A DNA stretch of 13,669 bases from Bacteroidales bacterium (GTDB taxonomy: Bacteria; Bacteroidota; Bacteroidia; Bacteroidales; ML635J-15): assembly GCA_028696755.1 (NCBI GenBank), contig JAQVGK010000028.1:1-13669 (forward strand). The letters run 5' to 3'. Made by a program: the position numbers and the translations under genes. Below the pieces are notes generated by a model. That model was not told where the DNA came from. It saw only the letters and a program-made list of their open reading frames with translations, and searched no databases. Every line of letters begins with the position of its first letter. Position 1 is the first letter of the stretch. Shown piece after piece: positions 7,614 to 13,669 of this stretch.

Positions 7614-10600
7614 TTATTGAATGAGTATTTTTCTGCGTACCGATTTATTTTCATCTCCTTTGATGTTGACAAAATATAAACCCTTGGCAAAATTACTAAC
7701 ATTAAACGAGAACTCCCAACTATTTATTATTTCTTTTGAAACTAGTTCGCCAGAGATATTGTAAAACTCAACCGAAGTCATTACAAAATCTTCAGATTTA
7801 AACACAACATTATCGCTAGCAGGATTAGGATAAATTGCAAGAGTTTCTTGGTTAGCTGCGTCTTCAATTCCAGAATCGTTGTAGAATGTGACATTTATTG
7901 TGTCGGTGTCGGTACAGCCATTAAGAGCAAAAGCCGTAAGCCAGAACTGATGGGTTCCTGTTCCGTAATTGGAACCAAAAACGGTTAGTGTTGGACCTGT
8001 AAAACCGGTATTCCATAAATACTCCGAGTAAACATGGCTAATACCAATGTTGACAAAAGAATCGACAGGAGCCGAAACATCATTACCCAAACTAAAACTT
8101 ATTGGAGCCCTAGAATCAATAAATACTGATCCAGTAGAAATACATCCAAAACTATCTCCTGTGCAGGTTACAGAGTATGTTCCTGTTGAATTAACCGTAA
8201 TCGTTTCTGTTGTTTGTGGCGGAGTTGTGCTCCATTGATATGAATACGCACCAGCACCGGCATTAATTACATAAGGACCACACGCTATAACAGTATCTTG
8301 AGTAAATAAAATTTGATGATATGGGTGGAATGTAACAACAATTGTATCGAAATTATGACAAGAGTTTGGACCTGTTACATCCAAGATAAAGGTTCCACCT
8401 AATTGAACCTCTAAAAATTGTTGATTACTCAAACCATTATTCCAATCGTAGTGAACATATGTTTGGGCTGGACCGATAGTCACAGAACCCCCCTGACAAA
8501 TATCTATATCATCACCTAACTCAAGTTCTGGTGCAGGATTAACAACAACTTCAACAGTATCAGTAGAAACAGTTGCACAAGCATTATATGCCAGACAATA
8601 GAATGTTCCGCTATAAGATTCATCAACCTGTGCAAAATTTAAAACAGTATCATTTTCACCTGGAATTGGCATATAATTAAAATACCATTGAAGGTAATAA
8701 TTGTCACCCTGAGCATCCATAATTAAATTTAAAGTTTCAAGCTCACAAAGAGTTTGATTTATAGGATTCCAAGTTATTGCTGGGGCAGTGCCAATTGACA
8801 AATACGCAGTTTCTGAGTCTTCATAACCACAATCGTTCATAACTCTACAGAAATATGTTCCTGTTTGATTAACCTGAGCCTCACTTATTGAAAGAGTAGA
8901 GTTTGTTTGGGTAGAAACCGACGAGCCATTACGATACCACAAAAAGTCAAGAGGTTCCGAACCATTTGCTGTGATATTCATTTCGACATAATCGCCAACG
9001 CACACATCTATATCTTCGGGATGAGTTAAAACCTGAGGCAAAGAACGAATTTCTACCGACACAGTGTCAGTTGAGACGTCGCCACACATATTCGACAAAA
9101 TGCAGTAGTAACTTCCCGTGTTTTCGGGAATTGCTGCATCGGCAAAATAATCTTCATCGGCTCCCAACATAGTAGAAGTTTCAAGAATATACCACTCAAA
9201 ATCAACTGGCTCGGTTCCTTGAGAAGTAATCTCAATAGATAGCTCCTCGCCTTCGCACACAACAACATCCTCTGGTTGTTCGGCTACAAGTGGTGGGATA
9301 TTTACAACAATTTCCGCCTCATCACTTACTACCAATCCACATTCGTTGGTAACATGGCATGAATACATACCAAATTGTCCGCTGGTTATGGCAGTAATAT
9401 GAATTGTTGATTCTTCATCTCCAGTAATATTTGCTCCATTAACGTCTGCGCCATTATATAACCACTGATAAAATAGAGGCTCTGTGCCTGCTGCTTTAAC
9501 CTGTATATTTACATTTTGACCGACACAGACCTCTGCACCAGTTGGTTGCTGATTAATTACTGGCGCTTGCTTAATGATTACCATCGCCGTATCCGAATTT
9601 ACAGATCCACAAACATTTGACATCACACAATAATAATAAGAAGTGTCGCCAGCGATCATTGGAACATCGAAAGAATCTTCAGTGGCTCCATCAATTAGTC
9701 CATTGGTTAACTCATGCCACTGGTAAAAAGCCTCGGTTGTTCCTCCAGCGTATGCATAAAGGGTGATTGTATCAGAAGGACAATCGGATTGATCTATTGG
9801 TTGTCCAACAATTTGAGGCAGATTATTTACAGTAATGTAAACTGTATTACTTGTGTCGTGATCGCACAGATTATAAGCAATTAGATTATAATAATAAGTG
9901 TGAGGATAGTCAACATTCGCAATCGTAATTGCATTACTTTGCTCCACAGGTAAAAGCACATCATTTCGCATCCATATAAAGTTAAGATAATCACCTTCAA
10001 CGGTTGGGTTAAAAGTAACATCCTCGCCTTCGCAAACTGTTGCAGTAACAGGCTGAACTGTAATACTAGCTGGAACCACGATATCGACAGGAAGGTTTGC
10101 AGATTGTACCGACCCGCAAGCATTGGTAGCTGTGCAATAGTAATCACCTTCATCGTCAAGTTGAGCCGAGCTGAGAGTAAAATTTGCCCCATAATCAGCA
10201 AGAACTCCATCCAAATACCAAATTATGGTCATATTTTCACCAGTTACTGAGGCTTTAAACAAGTTATCTGATCCTAAACATACAAAATCATTTTCGGTAG
10301 ATACCTCATTTATTACAGGAATTCCATTAACAACAACAAAATTGCATGGATAACTGTCTACATTACCCTCTGAATTGGAAACGTTGCAGTAGTATTCACC
10401 TTCGTCAGCTTCGGAGGCACTCATAAAAGTAAGGATATTGGTTCCTATTGCATATGGTGCTCCATTCTTATACCATTGATAAGTCATTGGCTCTGCTCCA
10501 GTTGCAAGTATTTTTATTTCATTAAAACTACCGACACATTTTACAGAATTTAATGGTTGCTGGGTAATTACGGGTGCCTGAGCAAATACAGTACTAACAA

Positions 10601-10655
10601 ACACAATAGCCATAAATGTAAACAATAGTTTACAGGAAATTTTCATAAAATTCAT
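7614..10655 (-). CDS. Secreted multi-Ig-domain surface protein with T9SS type A sorting domain
   Basis: About 1013 residues, exported. A signal peptide (MNFMKISCKLLF to VSTVFA) is followed by eight Ig-like domains of about 80-90 residues (roughly 27-705), each built on VxQQP..VCxG..YQWxxNG..GxYYC..N-x-CG..V. Next come three SprB-repeat-like beta domains (about 706-915; markers LELGDDIDICQGGSVTI, then FSLGNDV). The C-terminal 75 residues (IYPNPASD to RRKILIQ) form a type A T9SS sorting domain, so it should cross the outer membrane and be anchored or released. Most Ig domains carry three cysteines; domain 3 lacks the YYC cysteine. A binding, matrix or adhesion role is inferred; no enzyme domain is seen. 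The frame extends to an ATG at 10676, but 10655 or 10646 gives a better signal peptide. It is 3 bp upstream of ftsX. Confidence 0.88.
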   Translation of the reverse strand: MNFMKISCKLLFTFMAIVFVSTVFAQAPVITQQPLNSVKCVGSFNEIKILATGAEPMTYQWYKNGAPYAIGTNILTFMSASEADEGEYYCNVSNSEGNVDSYPCNFVVVNGIPVINEVSTENDFVCLGSDNLFKASVTGENMTIIWYLDGVLADYGANFTLSSAQLDDEGDYYCTATNACGSVQSANLPVDIVVPASITVQPVTATVCEGEDVTFNPTVEGDYLNFIWMRNDVLLPVEQSNAITIANVDYPHTYYYNLIAYNLCDHDTSNTVYITVNNLPQIVGQPIDQSDCPSDTITLYAYAGGTTEAFYQWHELTNGLIDGATEDSFDVPMIAGDTSYYYCVMSNVCGSVNSDTAMVIIKQAPVINQQPTGAEVCVGQNVNIQVKAAGTEPLFYQWLYNGADVNGANITGDEESTIHITAITSGQFGMYSCHVTNECGLVVSDEAEIVVNIPPLVAEQPEDVVVCEGEELSIEITSQGTEPVDFEWYILETSTMLGADEDYFADAAIPENTGSYYCILSNMCGDVSTDTVSVEIRSLPQVLTHPEDIDVCVGDYVEMNITANGSEPLDFLWYRNGSSVSTQTNSTLSISEAQVNQTGTYFCRVMNDCGYEDSETAYLSIGTAPAITWNPINQTLCELETLNLIMDAQGDNYYLQWYFNYMPIPGENDTVLNFAQVDESYSGTFYCLAYNACATVSTDTVEVVVNPAPELELGDDIDICQGGSVTIGPAQTYVHYDWNNGLSNQQFLEVQLGGTFILDVTGPNSCHNFDTIVVTFHPYHQILFTQDTVIACGPYVINAGAGAYSYQWSTTPPQTTETITVNSTGTYSVTCTGDSFGCISTGSVFIDSRAPISFSLGNDVSAPVDSFVNIGISHVYSEYLWNTGFTGPTLTVFGSNYGTGTHQFWLTAFALNGCTDTDTINVTFYNDSGIEDAANQETLAIYPNPASDNVVFKSEDFVMTSVEFYNISGELVSKEIINSWEFSFNVSNFAKGLYFVNIKGDENKSVRRKILIQ
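7688..7719 (-). promoter_or_regulatory. Possible internal promoter ahead of ftsX
   Basis: On the minus strand, TTG (7717-7719), a 21-bp spacer and TAATTTTG (7688-7695) match the Bacteroidota promoter form. It lies inside the 3' end of the Ig-protein gene, about 80 bp before the ftsX start, and could let ftsX and its followers be transcribed independently. The bases also encode the conserved SNFAKG segment of the sorting domain, and one or two such full matches are expected by chance in a window of this size. Confidence 0.25.
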
Positions 10656-10764
10656 GATGCTAATTTTAAAACACACAAAATACTTAAAAATACTTTAGAT
10701 TAAAAAAAAATAAGCAGTATAGTTTTAAACAATATGGTGTCAGTTATTAAGAAAAGGTAAATCC

Positions 10765-10820
10765 GAAGGCAGAAGACGGAAGGCAGAAGGCAGAAGACGG
10801 AAAGCAGAAGGCAGAAGTTC
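10765..10820. repeat. 7-bp tandem repeat, eight units
   Basis: Eight consecutive heptads follow the pattern GAAGNNN: GAAGGCA, GAAGACG, GAAGGCA, GAAGGCA, GAAGACG, GAAAGCA, GAAGGCA, GAAGTTC. The strand is purine-rich on plus and pyrimidine-rich on minus. The array lies just past the 3' end of rnhA, in the 184-bp gap before the Ig-protein gene. I recall similar heptad arrays in intergenic regions of other Bacteroidota; their role is unknown to me. The rest of the gap (10656-10764 and 10821-10839) is AT-rich and shows only a near-miss -7 element (TATTTTG, minus strand, 10676-10682). Confidence 0.85.
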
Positions 10821-10839
10821 GAATTTGCAATAAAAATTT

Positions 10840-11328
10840 TCAATCGAACAAACCTGAATCATCATGCTGTTGTGCTTCGAAATATTCATCAACAAGCAGG
10901 TTTTTTGACTTTGATGCTTCAACTGCCAGTCTGTCGCAAAGATTATTTTCTTTATTATCGGCATGTCCTTTTACCCATACAAACTTAACAGTATGTTTTG
11001 GATAAATGGCAAGAAAACGCTTCCACAAATCAGGATTTTTAACTTTTTTAAAGCCTTTTTTCACCCACGAATAAATCCAGTTTTGATTGATTGCATCCGA
11101 AACATACTTTGAATCGGTATAAATTGTAACGTCCGAGCCTTCTACTTTAAGAATTTCTAATGCAACAATTACTGCAAGCAACTCCATTCTATTATTGGTT
11201 GTTAGACGAAAACCTTGAGCAAGTTCTTTTCGATGTACACCAGAAATCAGCACAATTCCATATCCCCCCGGACCAGGATTCCCACTGCAAGCGCCATCGG
11301 TGTATATAGAAATATTAGGCTTTGTCAC
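10840..11328 (-). CDS. rnhA: Ribonuclease HI
   Basis: A 162-residue enzyme that cleaves the RNA strand of RNA-DNA hybrids, removing primers and R-loops. The four catalytic acidic residues are all present: D11 (SIYTDGACSGNPGPGGYG), E49 (NNRMELLA), D72 (IYTDSKYV) and D132 (NNLCDRLAVEA). The catalytic-loop His is H122 in VKGHADN. The basic stretch WVKKGFKKVKNPDLWKRF is the handle region seen in E. coli-type RNase HI. The start is GTG at 11328; no in-frame ATG gives a better N-terminus. Five bases separate it from the stop of the upstream PKD-protein gene, so the two are probably one transcript. The ~20-residue acidic C-terminal tail (ending GLFD) is unremarkable. Confidence 0.95.
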   Translation of the reverse strand: MTKPNISIYTDGACSGNPGPGGYGIVLISGVHRKELAQGFRLTTNNRMELLAVIVALEILKVEGSDVTIYTDSKYVSDAINQNWIYSWVKKGFKKVKNPDLWKRFLAIYPKHTVKFVWVKGHADNKENNLCDRLAVEASKSKNLLVDEYFEAQQHDDSGLFD

Positions 11329-11333
11329 TCTTG

Positions 11334-13331
11334 CTATCTGCTAAGCATAATTCGTCTGGTAACAATACTGTCGCCAAAGTTAAGGGAAACAACATACAAG
11401 CCTTGAGGAAAATCAGAAACGTTAATCGAAATATCTTCCTGAGTAACAAAAGTGTTATCTTTTTTCACAAGTCTTCCTGTTACGTCGAAAATGCTTAATT
11501 CGAACTCTGTTCCGTAGTTAACTTCGCCAGTGCTTATAAATATAACATCAGATGCTGGATTAGGATATATATCAATATTATTGTCGATCTCAAAATTTTC
11601 TAAGTCAACAATACAAGTTACAGGACGTATTGCTGAGGATGTTTTTATTCCAAATTTTGCTGTTGCTGTTGTCCAAACTGAGTTAGATTCAACATACAAT
11701 GAGTTTGTTGCTCCAGAATAATTTCTATCCTGAGCAATGCTAACTGCAAACAAATCTTCACTAACTCCATCACTATTGTTATCTACATAATTGATCCTAA
11801 AACCAGCGAAAAATGGACCGTCAACCTCCACAGGAGTATCAAATTCGACCACATTACTAAAATTACCAGGAATATTGCGCAAGAAAAGTTTTTTCTGAGC
11901 AATTATATTCTCGGGATAAGTTGTACTTCCATCCCAGATATAAAAAGTAACATAAGAGTTGTAGGCAGCAGCTTCGGAAACAACAACAGGTACAATCAAA
12001 GCATCAATCTGAGTAAAGGAATGCTGGTCAAACTTATCAGCATAAGTCCTGATTTTTTGCCCATTATGGCCACCAATTCTACCCCAACTACCTGCAAGAG
12101 CCGGACTATAAACGCTTTCGTTAGTACCGATATTTGTTATTGTGTCGCAATAAACATTTACCGGGCCTGAAAAAACAAGAATATAATCTTCTTTATATTC
12201 ATAATTCGAACCACATGCATTATTTACAGCAAGCGAAACATCAAAAAATCCAGCAACATTGTATTCAACACCGTTAATAACATTTGACGCGGCCGAATAA
12301 GTTGGGTATCCACCCTCGAAATACCAATTCCAAGTAGTTGGATTGTTTAACGACTTGTCTTCAAAATAAACACGTGTTCCCGATCTAATCAATCGCTGCG
12401 ATGCCTCAAAATCAGCAATCGGAATTGCTACACATGGGTCAGTTTCTGAAACAACAATATAGTCCTCAAATCGAACAGTGTCAATACCCATATTGCTTTC
12501 TACGATAAGTTCAACATCGTAAGTGCCCGGCATTGAATATAAAATTGCTAGTGGGTTCTGTTGAGTTGAAGTGTTTGGAGTTGCACCCTCAAAATACCAT
12601 TGCCAGATATATGGATAGCCAGTACTCATATCTCGGAAATTAATATAATCGCCAGGAGCAATAAATGTTCTGTCGGCCATAAAGTCCGCAACTGGAGGTA
12701 CTGTGGCTGCTGGAATTACTGTAATATAATTAACTTTTGTCTCTACATCTTGATCACCATCTCCATCCTCAACTCTTAGCTCAACTGTATAAGTTCCTAC
12801 TGTTGAATATCCAACTGGCGTAGGCTCTTCAAGAACAGAGGTAGAAGGAATACCGCCTGTAAATGTCCAAGCATAAGTTGTAAACGGACCATTTTGAGAA
12901 ATATCTGTAAAATTAACTGTTGAACCGGCAGGAATAGTTGTATAATCAGCAACAAAGTTTGCAATTGGCGTTGTAGTGTTTGGTTCAACGGTAATACATG
13001 CAGTGATGACTTCGGTATCAATATCAGAATTATTCTGAACTTCGAGTACTACATCATAAGTTCCGGCATAGTAATAACAAATTCCAACTGGATGCTGCGC
13101 ATTTGAAGAAACTGTTTGTGAACCCGGAAAACTCCATTGCCAAGCGGTTGGTCCACCTGTGCTCATATCTGTAAAATTAACACATTCGCCAGCAGTGATG
13201 GTATAAACCGATGCTATAAATGCTGCATCAAGCGTAGCCTTGCTGTCCTTCTGGTTCTGTGCCGATATTAGCCCTGTTAACGAAACCGCTAACGCTGTGA
13301 GAATGATATTTCTGATAATTTTAGATTTCAT
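11334..13331 (-). CDS. Secreted PKD-repeat protein with T9SS type A sorting domain
   Basis: A 665-residue exported protein. A signal peptide (MKSKIIRNIILTALAVSLTGLISAQ) precedes four PKD-type domains at about 34-117, 122-207, 212-297 and 302-389, each with NFxDxS, WxWxFxGxxP and GxYxVxLxV signatures. A ~180-residue beta-rich domain follows (391-575; markers VTFYIWDG, VEFDTPVEVDGPFFAGF, NSLYVESN). The last 80 residues (IDIYPNPASD to VTRRIMLSR) form the T9SS sorting domain. No protease or glycosidase catalytic motif is visible, so I call it a surface or released binding protein. The frame is open to an ATG at 13391, but that lies upstream of the TATCTTTG promoter element (13366-13373), and the start at 13331 gives the proper signal peptide. 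rnhA follows after 5 bp. Confidence 0.88.
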   Translation of the reverse strand: MKSKIIRNIILTALAVSLTGLISAQNQKDSKATLDAAFIASVYTITAGECVNFTDMSTGGPTAWQWSFPGSQTVSSNAQHPVGICYYYAGTYDVVLEVQNNSDIDTEVITACITVEPNTTTPIANFVADYTTIPAGSTVNFTDISQNGPFTTYAWTFTGGIPSTSVLEEPTPVGYSTVGTYTVELRVEDGDGDQDVETKVNYITVIPAATVPPVADFMADRTFIAPGDYINFRDMSTGYPYIWQWYFEGATPNTSTQQNPLAILYSMPGTYDVELIVESNMGIDTVRFEDYIVVSETDPCVAIPIADFEASQRLIRSGTRVYFEDKSLNNPTTWNWYFEGGYPTYSAASNVINGVEYNVAGFFDVSLAVNNACGSNYEYKEDYILVFSGPVNVYCDTITNIGTNESVYSPALAGSWGRIGGHNGQKIRTYADKFDQHSFTQIDALIVPVVVSEAAAYNSYVTFYIWDGSTTYPENIIAQKKLFLRNIPGNFSNVVEFDTPVEVDGPFFAGFRINYVDNNSDGVSEDLFAVSIAQDRNYSGATNSLYVESNSVWTTATAKFGIKTSSAIRPVTCIVDLENFEIDNNIDIYPNPASDVIFISTGEVNYGTEFELSIFDVTGRLVKKDNTFVTQEDISINVSDFPQGLYVVSLNFGDSIVTRRIMLSR

Positions 13332-13365
13332 AAAATTTGTGTGTTTTATCATTAACTGTAACTCA

Positions 13366-13373
13366 CAAAGATA
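13366..13373 (-). promoter_or_regulatory. Candidate -7 promoter element for the PKD-protein gene
   Basis: On the minus strand this is TATCTTTG, an exact TAnnTTTG match, 34 bp before the chosen start at 13331. A TTTG lies 15 bp upstream, somewhat closer than the usual 19-23 bp. Its position argues against the longer open frame beginning at 13391. Confidence 0.5.
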
Positions 13374-13428
13374 AAACATAATGAAAAACAAACTAAAATT
13401 TTATGATTTTTTTTTACTGAATTATTAA

Positions 13429-13547
13429 GAAGTGCCTAAAGTACTTGGGCTGCTGGCAAGACCTGTCAGTGTCCGTAGGCCCTGACAGTGTCGCAGCAAG
13501 AAAGCTCTCTAGGCACTTTAGGCATTTTAGTGCACTCCAGGCACTTC
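13429..13547. repeat. GC-rich palindromic intergenic element
   Basis: The ends are a perfect 9-bp inverted repeat, GAAGTGCCT (13429-13437) and AGGCACTTC (13539-13547). An overlapping 10-bp pair, TGCCTAAAGT (13433-13442) and ACTTTAGGCA (13515-13524), offers an alternative outer stem. Inside are CTTG/CAAG (13444-13447, 13497-13500) and CTGTCAG/CTGACAG (13463-13469, 13482-13488). The AGGCAC unit recurs three times on the right side with one variant. Bases 13441-13500 are 36 of 60 G or C, far above the surroundings. It lies between the divergent promoters of the PKD gene and efp and upstream of both, so it looks like a DNA-level repeat or small non-coding element rather than a leader. Confidence 0.7.
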
Positions 13548-13574
13548 ATAAAGAATAAAATTCGGCCTAAAGTT

Positions 13575-13603
13575 TTGAAAAACAATACATATTATTATTT
13601 TTG
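13575..13603 (+). promoter_or_regulatory. Promoter of efp
   Basis: TTG at 13575-13577 (within TTTTG), an 18-bp spacer, then TATTTTTG at 13596-13603. This is close to the full Bacteroidota form with both elements and near-ideal spacing, ending 21 bp before the efp ATG. It is the best promoter in the window. Confidence 0.65.
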
Positions 13604-13624
13604 CAACAAAATTAAGAAAATTAT

Positions 13625-13669
13625 ATGGCAACAACAGCAGATATTAAAAACGGATTAACGATTGAATTT
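13625..13669 (+). CDS. efp: Elongation factor P, N-terminal 15 codons (truncated by window edge)
   Basis: The visible translation is MATTADIKNGLTIEF, which matches the start of Bacteroidota EF-P (MATTADIKNG followed by a hydrophobic-IEF strand). EF-P binds between the P and E sites of the ribosome and relieves stalling at polyproline stretches. Only the first beta strand of the N-terminal KOW-like domain is in the window, so the modified Lys/Arg loop cannot be seen. It is preceded by a well-formed promoter and diverges from the PKD-protein gene. Confidence 0.85.
   Translation, partial: MATTADIKNGLTIEF

Noticed and set aside
8047..10210. Open frames on both strands within the Ig-protein gene (8047-8238 plus, 9053-9268 minus, 9881-10210 minus)
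   Set aside because: They are overlaps of a well-supported gene with low-complexity translations and no recognisable motif.
10765..10820. CRISPR array
   Set aside because: Units are 7 bp and contiguous with no spacers, and no cas genes are present.
10740..10964. Small minus-strand open frame with an LLPSAFR repeat in its C-terminal part
   Set aside because: It is out of frame over rnhA, and the peptide repeat is only the translation of the 7-bp DNA repeat.
13429..13547. Riboswitch or leader RNA for efp
   Set aside because: The efp promoter at 13575-13603 is downstream of the palindrome, so the element would not be in the efp transcript.

Overview
The window is a low-GC stretch from a member of the phylum Bacteroidota, most likely a Bacteroidales-type or marine relative. 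The evidence is gene content plus regulatory grammar. There is a GldA-type ABC ATPase, two secreted proteins with C-terminal type IX secretion (T9SS) sorting domains carrying the YPNPASD signature, a DUF3098 protein and a PolB-like 3'-5' exonuclease. Several start sites are preceded by TAnnTTTG, the -7 element of Bacteroidota promoters, and Shine-Dalgarno sequences are scarce.

Layout. At the left edge (1-338, minus) is the N-terminus of a large exported surface protein. It diverges from a gldA-like ATPase gene (542-1456, plus), which abuts tail-to-tail, with no base between stop codons, a type I mannose-6-phosphate isomerase gene (manA, minus). manA diverges from a two-gene plus-strand unit: uridine kinase (udk) and, 2 bp later, a PolB-like exonuclease. 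That unit ends at a bidirectional hairpin terminator near 3802-3837.

From 3852 to 13331 everything is on the minus strand. In transcription order: a 665-residue PKD-repeat T9SS protein, rnhA (5 bp later, GTG start), a 184-bp gap holding a 7-bp tandem repeat, a ~1013-residue eight-Ig-domain T9SS protein, then ftsX (3 bp), a DUF3098 gene (1 bp), uppP (9 bp), truB (overlapping as TAATG) and queA (54 bp). The ftsX-DUF3098-uppP-truB-queA block mixes cell-envelope genes (division/peptidoglycan hydrolase control, lipid-carrier recycling) with tRNA modification genes. At the right edge the first 15 codons of efp (elongation factor P) run on the plus strand from a well-formed promoter. Between efp and the PKD gene is a GC-rich, strongly palindromic intergenic element (13429-13547).

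Most genes here are housekeeping. The unusual parts are two T9SS surface proteins packed almost without spacing against conserved core genes (rnhA, ftsX), a three-cysteine pattern in the Ig repeats, and two intergenic repeat elements. I did not find a convincing new defence, mobile or biosynthetic system.
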